NCBI RefSeq assembly: GCF_963678635.1
Contig: NC_087070.1
Coordinates: 42,199,988-42,263,987, forward strand
DNA length: 64,000 nt
Direction: 5' to 3'
Source: Symsagittifera roscoffensis
Lineage: Eukaryota > Xenacoelomorpha > Acoela > Convolutidae
A program made the translations under genes and the position numbers. Positions within the stretch are counted from its first letter, which is position 1, and the number at the start of each line of letters is the position of its first letter. Below, piece by piece: positions 42,680 through 53,700 of this stretch. The notes under the pieces are model-generated. The model was not told where the DNA came from and made no database searches. It was given only the letters and a program-made list of their open reading frames with translations.

Positions 42680-44438
42680 ATGAAGAAACCACTGCGTGTG
42701 AAGATGATAACTATCGGCGACCCAGAGGTGGGCAAGAGTTGCATCATCAAACGCTACTGCGAGAAGAGATTCGTCAGCAAGTACCTGATGACCATCGGGA
42801 TAGACTACGGAGTCACCAAGGTCAAATTCTACTTTTTTCCTATTTTGTTGTGAAATTTTTGTAATTGTTCCGACCATTAAAATGGGGAGAAACTTCGTAT
42901 TCGGTTGTTTTTTAGTTTTTTCTTTTTTTTTCTTGTTTTCTAGGCAAAATCAGGTACCACAAATAATCATTGAATGGGCTGAATGATTTATATTATTACG
43001 ACCTTTTCAGTCGTGATTCGAACGGCGTTAAAAAAATTCTAAAAGTGTCGCCAGTGTTGAGAACAACTGGTTTCAATTTTTTGGTTTTTGTTCTAATTTC
43101 GAGCTAATTAGGTGAGCAAGAATGCTTAAAATAGTTTATTTATGCTTACTTTTAAACGTAAAATTAGTTTTACTCGAGTAAAGTTAGTTTATGCATTTTG
43201 CGTGCTTCATTTTGGGAATCAAAAACTTAAAGAAAAAACTTTTTGTAAGTTTGCGTTTTTTAAGACTTTTTTTAGACTATGGTCGGAACAATTTTGCGTT
43301 TTTTAAGACTTTTTTTGTATTTTTTTAGACTATGGTCGGAACAATTTTGCGTTTTTTTAAGACTTTTTTTGTATTTTTTTTAGACTATAGTCGGAACATT
43401 TTTGCGTTTGTTAAGACTTTTTTGTAATTTTTTAAACTATGGTCGGAACACAATCTGTGCTACTTGCACAGTAACGGCTATCCTTGTTTTATTGTTAAAT
43501 CGTTTTTTTTTTGTAGTTTTGTTGTGATTTTACTATAATTTTTTGTGACTTTTTTGTAGTTTAATGTGAAATTCTACAGTACAAGCATTTGGATAAGCAG
43601 ATCAAAATTTCTTTCGTAATTTTGAAATTTGCTATTCAAAAGTACATGTCTTGAAACAAATATATTTAGCTTGTAACCGTAAAAAGTCTTAATTAAGAGA
43701 CTTTGCAGCTTTTCGCGTCAACAAAAGCTTGAAAAATTAAGGAGCAAATTATTAACCTGGGTTCTTAACATGTTTCAGAGTGTCACAAATGGCAGAGCGA
43801 CCAAACTCAATATATTTGACATGTCCGGTCATCCCGCCTTTTACGAAGTACGGCGCGAGTTTTACCCCGACACGAACTGCATTCTACTAATTTTTGATTC
43901 GTCCAGCAAAGACTCGTTTCGGAATCTCGACTCTTGGTACGAGGAAGCTAAGCGAGAAATAGGCGGCGACTCGAACTTATCGAAAGTGCAGTGTATACTA
44001 TGTGCGAATAAAATTGACAAGAATCGAAATGTTCCCGCGGTCGATGGTAAGAATTGGGCGGCTATTCATGGTTTTATGTACGCAGAATGTTCCGCTTTTG
44101 ACGGTACAGGTGTGAACGAGTTATTCGATCTAGTTTTTTCAACTGCAACTGAGGCATTCGAAAATGGAGGCAAACTAGCTTCAAAACCCCCCGCGAATTC
44201 GGTGGGATATTCGAAAGAAGATTTGGAAACAGTTGAGAAAATAATATCAGCAAGTGATAACTTCGAACGACTTGGTTTAAACTCATACAAAACTACTGAA
44301 GATGATGTGAAGAAAGCCTACCGGAAATTAGCCGGTGTTGTTCACCCGGACAAATGTGCCGCACCCAGATCAGAAGAAGCATTCAAACTACTAAATCAGG
44401 CTAAAGTTTCCCTGTTATCAAGACTAGACACAAAATAA
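42680..44438 (+). CDS. DNAJC27: DNAJC27 (RBJ): Rab-like GTPase fused to a J domain, two exons
   Basis: Exons 42680-42820 and 43779-44438 join in phase 0 across a GT-AG intron and give 266 residues (human 273). P-loop GDPEVGKS at 13-20, switch region TIGIDYGVTK at about 38-47, DMSGH at 61-65 in place of the usual DxxGQ, guanine-binding NKID at 124-127 and CSA at 151-153. The C-terminal J domain runs from about 208 with HPD at 236-238. DNAJC27 is a conserved atypical small GTPase whose J domain contacts Hsp70; in mammals it is linked to MEK/ERK signalling and flagellated organisms usually keep it. It is head to head with NICN1. Start choice: the ATG at 42680 gives the family N-terminus and is preceded directly by AAAG. 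Confidence 0.95.
43256..43455. repeat. Tandem repeat in DNAJC27 intron 1
   Basis: Four imperfect units of about 50-60 bases, each containing gactatggtcggaaca, attttgcgttt and aagactttttt. Confidence 0.85.
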
Positions 44439-44648
44439 TTCAAACTATTTTTGAGATCAGTAAATTTTACTCTGATTTAACGTGCCCATTGCAGAATAAG
44501 ATGTAATGAAAAAAATATTGGCAATTTTTAAAAATCAAATTAGCAACCTTTCCTACTCCAACTGAGTAATCCGAGCTTTTTTTTTTTCATTCAAGATTTT
44601 TGACTCTCATGATTCTGTTACTACTGTAACCCGGGTTACTGAAACAAC

Positions 44649-44680
44649 CAGCAGCGGATTTAGGTGGGGGTCTCTCTCTT

Positions 44681-44774
<94 letters not shown>

Positions 44775-45073
44775 TCTTTCTTTTTCTTTCAGGGATTCGA
44801 CCCCCTGACTACCAAAGGCTCGTCCCTGTAGTACTATTTTAGGACCTCCATTTTTGGCTGGTTTCCCCTAAAATTTTTTTCTAAAACTGCCCAAAACACA
44901 TATGCAGCCCAAAATTTTTTTGCCTAAACAGGGTCTTTGTAGTGCTTTTTGGGAGCTCGGAAAATCAATTTTGCAATTTTGTCGACCTAAAAAAAAGTAT
45001 CTCGACAAAATTTTCAAAACTTTTTTGAAAATCCGCCCCCCCCCCTCAAGAAAATTCTAGATCCGTCCTTTTG
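44649..45073 (-). mobile_element. Diverged MITE copy enclosing a microsatellite
   Basis: Ends cagcagcggatttagg and ctagatccgtccttttg are mutated forms of the CAGGGGCGGAT terminal repeats. Internal blocks ggattcgaccccctgac, gggagctcggaaaatcaat and gtcgacctaaaa match. No target duplication is visible any more. Confidence 0.65.
44691..44772. repeat. (TC)n(CA)n compound microsatellite
   Basis: About 12 TC units run into about 29 CA units with one interruption (cacacatacaca). Confidence 0.95.
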
Positions 45074-45370
45074 ACATTGAATTTGACCGCAGGAACAGGC
45101 TCACAAATTATAATCAAAATGAGCTGTAGTAATCGGAATTAGGCCAAACCTCAGACACTGTGCTAGCTGCCTGGCCGCAGCAAACTTTCTTTTCAAATTT
45201 GCAAACCTTCAAACCGTCCGGCTTGCTGAAGTACGAATTTGCTCGGCAAGAAGAATGCCCTAACTCTGTTGCCGTGCTCTTGCTACTGGATGTTGGCTGC
45301 TGTTTCCATTTGGTGCTCTGATACTGCTAGGTCTACTGTATGAAAATCATAACAAGACTGCTTGTACATC

Positions 45371-45510
45371 AGGGCAAAAACCTGAATGTTCCAAATGCAC
45401 TTCAAGGCCAATTTAAAAGAGTCACACCGTCGCGCCGTCTAGGGCAAAAACCTGAATGTTCCAACTGCAATTCAAGGCCAATTTAAAAGAGTCACACTAT
45501 CGAGATCGGA
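45371..45510. repeat. Two tandem 70-bp units
   Basis: Units start at 45371 and 45441 with agggcaaaaacctgaatgtt and share ttcaaggccaatttaaaaga; a few substitutions separate them. Confidence 0.85.
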
Positions 45511-45649
45511 AAAAACAACACAAATCACAAGTTCCATAGCAACTTTAATTTTTTTGTCTTACCCTATCCGTAAATAGGCCGTTTTCGGGCTACCGACAGA
45601 CTTTCTCCTGATATATCAAAAAAAATGTATTATTTTGAATAGACCTTCC

Positions 45650-47690
45650 CGGGTCGAGGTCCGCGACTTAAGAAAAGACTTTATAAGTCGCGCCGCATAC
45701 CGTTTTCAGACTGGATTTCGCAGTCGCGCCGCGGGCTTAAGTCGCGCCGTCAGTCTTTTCTTAAGTCGCGCCGTCAGTTTTTTCTTAAGTCGCGCCGCTT
45801 AAGTCTTTTCCGAAGTCGCACCGCTTAAGTTTTTTCTTAATTCGCACTGCTTAAGTCTTTTCTTAAGGTGCGCCGCTTGAGTCTTTTCTTAAGTCGCGCC
45901 GCTTAAGTCTTTTCTTAAGTTGCGCCGTCGGTCTTTTTTTAAGTCGCGCCGTCAATTTTTTCTTAAGTCGCGCCGTCAGTCTTTTCGTAAGTAGCGCCGT
46001 CAGTCTTTTCTTAAGTCGCGCCGCTTAAGTCTTTTCTTAAGTCGCACCTCTTAAGTTTTTTCTTAATTCGCACTGCTTAATTCTTTTCTTAAGGTGCGCC
46101 GCTTGAGTCTTTTCTTAAGTCGCGCCGCTTAAGTCTTTTCTTAAGTTGCGCCGTCGGTCTTTTTTTAAGTCGCGCCGTCAATTTTTTCTTAAGTCGCGCC
46201 GTCAGTCTTTTCGTAAGTAGCGCCGTCAGTCTTTTCTTAAGTCGCGCCGCTTAAGTCTTTTCTTAAGTCGCACCTCTTAAGTTTTTTCTTAATTCGCACT
46301 GCTTAAGTCTTTTCTTAAGGTGCGCCGCTTGAGTCTTTTCTTAAGTCGCGCCGCTTAAGTCTTTTCTTAAGTTGCGCCGTCGGTCTTTTTTTAAGTCGCG
46401 TCGTCAATTTTTTCTTAAGTCGCGCCGTCAGTCTTTTCGTAAGTAGCGCCGTCAGTCTTTTCTTAAGTCGCGCCGCTTAAGTCTTTTCTTAAGTCGCGAC
46501 GTCAGCTTTTTCTTAAGTCGCGCCGCTTAAGTCTTTTCTTAAGTCGCACCTCTTAAGTTTTTTCTTAATTCGCACTGCTTAAGTCTTTTCTTAAGGTGCG
46601 CCGCTTGAGTCTTTTTTTTAAGTCGCGCCGCTTAAATCTTTTCTTAGGTCGCGCCGCTTAAGTCTTTTCTTAATTCGCGCCGCTTAGGTCTTTTCTTAAG
46701 TTGCGCCGTCAGTCTTTTTTTAAGTCGCGTCGTCAGTTTTTTCTTAAGTCGCACCGTCAGTCTTTTCGTAAGTCGCGCCATCAGTTTTTTCTTAAGTCGC
46801 GCCGTCAGTTTTTTCATAAGTCGCACCGTCAGTCTTTTCGTAAGTCGCGCCATCAGTTTTTTCTTAAGTCGCGCCGCTTAAGTTTTTTCTTAATTCGCGC
46901 CGCTTAAGTATTTTCTTAATTCGCGCCGCCTAGGTCTTTTCTTAAGTTGCGCCGTCAGTCTTTTTTTAAGTCGCGTCGTCAGTTTTTTCTTAAGTCGCAC
47001 CGTCAGTCTTTTTGTAAGTCGCGCCATCAGTTTTTTCTTAAGTCGCGCCGTCAGTTTTTTCTGAAGTCGCACCGTCAGTCTTTTCGTAAGTCGCGCCATC
47101 AGTCTTTTTTTAAGTCGCGCCGTCAGTTTTTTCTTCAGTCGCACCGTCAGTCTTTTCGTAAGTCGCGCCATCAGTTTTTTCTTAAGTCGCGCAGCCTAAG
47201 TTTTTTCTTAATTCGCGCCGCTTAAGTCTTTTCCTAAGTCGCGCCGTTAGTCTTTTCTTAGGTCGCGCCGCTTAAGTCTTTTCTTAATTCGCGCCGCTTA
47301 AGTCTTTTCTTAAGTTGGGCCGTCAGTCTTTTTTAAGTCGCGCCGTCAGTTTTTTCTTAAGTCGCACCGTCAGTCTTTTCGTAAGTCGCGCCATCAGTTT
47401 TTTCTTAAGTCGCGCCGCTTAAGTTTTTTCTTAATTCGCGCCGCTTAAGTCTTTTCCTAAGTCGCGCCGTTAGTCTTTTCTTAAGTTGCGACGTCAGTCT
47501 TTTCTTAAGTCGCGCCGCTTAAGTCTTTTCTTAAGTTGCGCCGCTTAAGTCTTTTCTTAAGTTGCGCCGTCGGTCTTTTTTTAAGTCGCGCCGTCAGTTT
47601 TTTCTTAAGTCGCGCCGTCAGTCTTTTCGTAAGTCGCGCCGTCAGTCTTTTCTTAAGTCGCGCCGCTTAAGTTTTTTCGCTTAAGTCTTG
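45650..47690. repeat. CTTAAGTCGCGCCG minisatellite with higher-order structure
   Basis: About 80 units of 24-26 bases built from tcttttcttaagtcgcgccg plus either tcag or cttaag. The first 700 bases repeat with a 226-bp higher-order period (anchor tgcgccgtcggtct at 45921, 46147 and 46373). The right part (46680-47640) uses another set of variants. Arg/Lys/Leu-rich frames across it are by-products of the repeat. Composition is much more GC- and CpG-rich than the flanks. Confidence 0.95.
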
Positions 47691-50600
47691 CCATGCTTTT
47701 TTCATTTAAACGCACACTTTTGTTGCCATTTCCATGCATATTTCAAAAAAAATTTATTCCATGTATTTGCCTGCAATAAAACTCCATGGACAACAAACAA
47801 TTATACTTGAGCCTCCTTATCAGTCTCATTGAAAAAACAAAAAAATTTCTAGTCAATTTTAGCTGAACTAGATTAGTGATAAAACAAAAAACAATCAAGA
47901 CTGATCGTATCAGGGCAAAACCCTGATTATCAAGACTGCCGTTTAAACCTGTATCGAATAGTTGTTGACACAAAGAACATTGAAAAAACATAAACTTCCG
48001 ATAAAATCGTGAACAAAGGAAAGAGTTTGAATAAAACTAAGCCTCAAAGGTCTAACAAGACTTCTCGTATCAGGGCAAAGCCAGTCAAAAGCAAAAATGA
48101 TTTTAAATAATTTTTAAGCAGAAATTGTTATAACTACTATCTTTTGCCTGACTTCTTTTGCTTTTATGTCCAAAATCTCAACCAATATAGTTTCAATTTA
48201 AGACGTTCAACAGTTAAAGTTTGCTTCCGATATCTATTTTTGGCACTAGGACCAGAATTGGCTGAACAATTTTTCATTTTGAGGTAAATTAACACCAATG
48301 ATAAGTGACTTTGTTTAGTACCGATCCCTTGAAAATAAAACTACACAATTGCTTGCTCGGTATTCAAATTACCCAATCAGCAACAAACTTTTCTCAAGAA
48401 AATTTAGAAAAGTCGGCAAAATATTTAGAACTGCTTGTTGTAAATGTCATCAAAGCGATTCAATCATGCATCGCATAGCCGAATACAATGATAGCCAAAA
48501 CTAATACGAGCATCGAAAACCTAAATTCTTCACTCACTGACAAAAAAGGTTTTCAATCGATTTAAGACCCGTTTTGATGAAAAATGCACATTTTAGGAAC
48601 TGAACTGGAGGTTAAATCGATCTTTCTCTAAAATTTTGGATCGAATTAAGTATCTAACCAATCGATTTAAATCGTTTTGGATGAATTTTCCGACTCAATA
48701 AAATCCATCCAAACAGATCAATTTAGGTGCCTAAAAAATTCATTTCAAATGGGCTCAAATCAATTTTTCTTCAAACAACATGCAATCTGAAAAAAAAGTT
48801 TGAAATAATTTTTCTCGAGCTTCTATGACAAAAATGGTTCGCAAAAAAAATCACAAGCAAAAATCAGATTTTAAGATGGAAAATATGCAATGAACTCTAT
48901 AGAAAATCAATATGAAAATGCAATAGAAAATCATCACCGTAAATCAGATTATTGGACAAAATTTTAAAAATTTAAGTAACAAATCAAAAAAACTGTCACA
49001 TTGAATCAAATTGTGGGCTCAAAAAAACAAGGAAATCAAAAAATGTTATCGATGATTTTGAATGAATTTAGTCTTTTTTATTATGCTAACATACGCTATA
49101 GATAAAAAACTAAAAAACGTGGGCAATCAATGGATGCACTACAAACTCGAAATTGATGAATGTCGAATAAAAAAATCGACTTAAATCGATAAAATCGATT
49201 TAAAAGTGATCCAAATCAATTTTAACCTTTACTGTTCAATTTTCGTACTGTTTTCATTCTAAAATCAACCTCAATTAAATCTACACAATTTTGTCATATT
49301 AAATCAATCCTAATCCATTTTTTTTGTCAATGCGGGTTATTTTGCACGTGAACAAACAAAATTTGACGCCGCAATTGAAAATTGATTTCTTGAGTTGGAC
49401 GAAGGCTTTTGCGCTGGAAATTTCATTTCACTTTTTGAGGTTTTTTCTTTTTCAAGACCTAGAAAAGAGGTTGAAAGCTTATTTATGCTTTTTGAAACCA
49501 TCTCTGAAACTAGGCAAATCCAATAAAAATTTTGTATGAACATAAACGCCTCCTTACATATATCGCAAGATATTCTTCCAGTAGGTTTAAAGAAGCATAA
49601 TTTTTTCTACAACTTTTACAAAAGCTTGACCTGCTTTTTTTGTAAATGCTGTTTTGTAAAATTGGTCAGGAAACTATAGACAAGATAGAGTTTAAAAATC
49701 TTTAATTATAACAGTTGCAATATCTGAATTAGCAATTACCAGTTTATAGATGATAATCAACAAATACCAAAATAGTAAATAAATCAACGATTAAAAATTT
49801 AAAAATGAGTAAACTTTTATCAAATTTTGGTTGCTGCTGTTGCTGACAGTTGGTTGCTGTACAATTGGCAATAAAAATTTTGTCCAGAAACACACTCAAA
49901 TTAAAAAAAAAGTGAAAAAAAAATATTATATTTCATTGGATTTTCGTGGTCTAAATTTTTGTGAATTTAATCGATTCCCATGTTAAGTTCAGACAACAAA
50001 ATTAGACTGAAATTCTAATTAAATCCATTTTTTCTGGCAAAAACAATACATTATAATTCATTTGAACTCCATTATAAAGGATTATATAATAAGTCGATAA
50101 TCACATTAAAATTAATTTTTTCCGTTTTGTTTTTGTTTCGCGTCGCGCAAAATTTTGCGAGAATTTCTTCATTAATCAAGTGAGTAAATGCAAAAACTCC
50201 GTAAAACGATTGTGCGACCTACACCATTTCTTAACCTAAGTTCAAATTGCAAAAAGATTGCGGTAATTCCGGCAAAAAGATTTTCCCCAAATTATGCCTC
50301 CTGAACCGGAACCACACCCCCCCTGATCCACCTCCAACTTTACAACCCCCCCCCCAAAAAAAAAAAAATTCTCATCAGTTGGAAAAATTGTTAAAAAGAC
50401 AAAATTCAGTTATTGAGTAGCGTAAAAAAATTAACAAAATATCAAAGAAAAAAATGAATTGAACAACAATTAACCAATTTAAGTTTAAAACGTACAAAAG
50501 ATTTTATATGCGTTGTAACTCGCATTTCAAAAAGGTGGAAACAAATTGATTATAATCGAGATTCATTGTCAGTGTCCAGAATAATGAAAAAAATCGATTA

Positions 50601-50762
50601 AAATGAATTAACATCTATTAATATCAATCGAGTCGTTCCGATGATTATTTTCGGTACCTGATTTTGCGCGAAAAACAAAAAAAAGCAAAAAAAAGCAAGA
50701 GGACAAAATATAACCCTCCACCATTTTCAATGATCGAACAAAAAAGAACAATTGCGTTGACT
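47691..50762. other. AT-rich DNA without a supported gene
   Basis: Contains pieces of a dispersed repeat with gactg.tcgtatcagggcaaa (about 47895 and 48055). From about 48545 to 49330 there is a loose array of aaatcgattt / aaatcaattt words, probably an old, degenerate tandem repeat. The 50000-50762 part shows nothing beyond poly(A) runs. Confidence 0.5.
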
Positions 50763-53700
50763 TTAACATGTGGGCATGGTGAAGTTTGTCCACGCATAAC
50801 TTTCGTCGTCGAGGTCAATGGCCTTGAAGCGACAGTCGACCGAGTTCATTCCATTCTTCTCCATCCTTTGGCAGAGCTGACTCATCTGTCTCAAAAGCGC
50901 TTTCAACTGGTTCCAGATCAATTAAACTTGAGACTATTCTTAATGGATTTGAGTTGATGGATTTCTTAATGGATTAGACTCAAAATATCTCAAAATATAA
51001 AACAGATAGTATAAAATCATCAATCCAGTGCAATTATCAATAGGATTAATAGGGTTTTAATATGATGAAATGGTGAAAGTTATACATTTATTACGCTTTT
51101 ACAGCGTCATCTCAATATAATCCAAGTAGATGGACCAAAAAAATGCTCAACAAAACAAAAAAGAAAGATTACAGAGTGTTATTTTCCAAAAAGTGAAAGT
51201 TTTTTTTTTCCAAAAAAAAATCTCTCAGTTCACCGATAATTAAGCTAATGAAAGTCTTTTTGCAAAAAGCCAGTAATAGGCCGATTTCTGATGACACGTT
51301 TTGAGTAAATTGGATTGTTTTTGTTCGTGATTTTTTTTGCGGTTTACCAAAAATTCACAGCAATTCGAGCTGAGCATACAGCTCTGATTTGAAACCACCA
51401 AATAAAACGAAGAAAACGTCTCAACAATAAAACTTTCTCAAGTTGGATGAAATTTAGTTAAACTAGAACTTTTATGTTGCAATTTGTTTGGATAACCTGG
51501 AACTAAGAGTAGACGTCTTCTAAACCAATGATTCAAACTAACTTTGAGAAAAAATCATTAAAAAAAATGAACTTTTTAGGTATTGAGAAAAACAAAGGGA
51601 ATTGGAAGGCACTATGGCGTAATTTTCGATAATTTTTTCGATCTATTTTCGATAATTTTCAGAAAAAGTAAACACTTCTGTTGGGGGTCTGATAAAATTT
51701 TCCTTTGTTACAGCTAATTCTACTTATGTACAGATTAAAAAAAGTCGCTTAAAAGTGAATTAATCTCAAAGTTTAAACATTAAAAGTGAAAAAGTATTCT
51801 CTCAGTCGGAGAGAAGGAACGTAACAAGGTCATAACTAAGTAACAGTTAAGACGACTAACAAATTGATTATAAAAGTTTGAACAAAATAATGCAATTCAC
51901 AACATTCCCCTTGGTATGAAAAAAAAATTAAACTAGATTAAAGGTAATTTACCCTTTTCTCCCCCTGAAGAAAGCTGAAGAAATTTTTTTACTACCACGA
52001 GATACTACAGTAAGTATTACTACACCGTAAAACAAGTTGTTCTGAAAGATAGCAGTTAAACTAGGTATCAACATAGTAAGGCATATGGTAGGATATATCC
52101 GGCGGAATGTACCCAAAAGAAATTTCTTAAAAAGCACTGACTGGTTAATGTTAAATATCACTGAAACTATAATCGAGTTACATTATTAGCTCTGAATAAT
52201 TAAAATTTAATGCACACTGAATAGCACTATGGATTCCATAACTGGTGGCGAAAAAATAAGAGGTCCCGAGAAATTAGAGTTTGGAAAAAAGTTTTCAGTT
52301 TGGTAATTTTTCATCTTCAATAAACTTTTCGAGTTCTGCATTGAAAAGTTCGCTATCCAAGTCATCAACTTCATTATAGCTGTTTACGGCCTCTCTTAAT
52401 GACTGGTCTGTAGAGGAAAGAGAAAATGAGTCCAATGATGAGGAGTCTGAAGCACTAGCTTGGTTTTCCGCTGAATGGATTGTGTACAATGGGGTTTTCT
52501 TATCCGAAGGAATTTGAATGTTGAAATTAGCGATAGAACCCGTTTGTTCATCTTCGTCGAGCGAAATCGGGTTTAGCGCTGATCCAGGTTGGTCGTCTTT
52601 GACATCTATTATATCTATGTTCAACCTTTTACCATAAAATTGGGGAGCTCCTATTTTGCGGCTCGAGCGTCTGAGTTTAAATTCATTACCAGAATTAGTG
52701 GTTCCCCCGAACATGGTTCCTGGGCAGTTTTATTGTCATCCGAGGAATCTACAGTCTTCTAGATTGGGAAGTCGACCGATTTGTCCGCCTCTGCTTTCTC
52801 CCGTGAATCCGGAGGAAGTTCTGAGAGTTGAGTCTCTGGGTTCGATGAGGGGCGTGTGATTGGATGAGGTTCTTCGAGCTCTGTCCTGCGGGAATGATGC
52901 TAATCGGGCAATCCAACGGATCCGAGGTTGAAGGTTGATCATCTAAAATCTCAGTTTTTATGTTACCCCGAGTTGTTTGAGGATTTAGAGGGTTCATGTT
53001 GACTAAGATTATCCGAAATAATACGCTCTCTAATTACGTCTCTGCAAGGAAAACCGCCCGCGGTTCATTCCCAATCACCACTATCTGACGTGTCCGATGG
53101 AATTATCATAGGTTCGTCACCTGCTAAGTAGCCCGCGTTTGATGTCTGGACTTTGTTGCGTGTTGGTCTGCTCTTGGTTGGTTTGGTAGATTGGTTAGAC
53201 ACTCTCGTCCTAGTATTGTTGTAAGAAATGGCCAGCTCCTTCTGTTGTCTAGTCTTTGTACCTGTTTTCCTCATCGGTAGTGGCTTTGATTTGATCATCT
53301 TCTTTGAACCTACTACAAAATCAGGGTTAGGTAGTGATGGAAAGGAGATATTTTCTCTGAAAGACCGTGTAGTAGATGATTTTGATTTCGGAAGTGCGAT
53401 ATCAGATTTTCTGATGACTTTTCCGTCGGATAGATGTACCGTCGTTTTTGAAGCGCTTAAATTTTTGTGATTGAGTTCTTTGTATAAAGGATTTCCCTTT
53501 ATGCTGCCCTTGATTTTCCGAAGTATTTTACCTTTAAAAGGGCTTTGAAGGGGCAAACGAGAAGAAAAAGGTGATGGGTAGTCCGACTGGTACCCTTTCT
53601 CCAATGGGGACTGGTTTTTCTTTCGGATTATGCTATCCTTGTATCCGTCCTCGATCCGGTCGTCTGATTTCCAGTCTACGTTCTTTGCGTAAGATGGATT

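Larger units (their letters stand above)
44439..45649. other. Intergenic region with MITE relic, microsatellite and small duplication
   Basis: No gene. It holds a reversed, diverged MITE copy (44649-45073), a compound microsatellite, and two direct 70-bp copies (45371-45510) of a unit beginning agggcaaaaacctgaatgttcc. Confidence 0.6.

Noticed and set aside
46644-47225. Arg/Lys/Leu-rich and Arg/Gln/Phe-rich open frames on both strands
   Set aside because: They are pure by-products of the 24-26 base minisatellite, whose unit lacks stops in several frames.
50664-50957. 97-codon plus-strand frame
   Set aside because: It is the antisense of the methyltransferase exon 3, which has family-type wording, a fitting stop and an acceptor on the minus strand.
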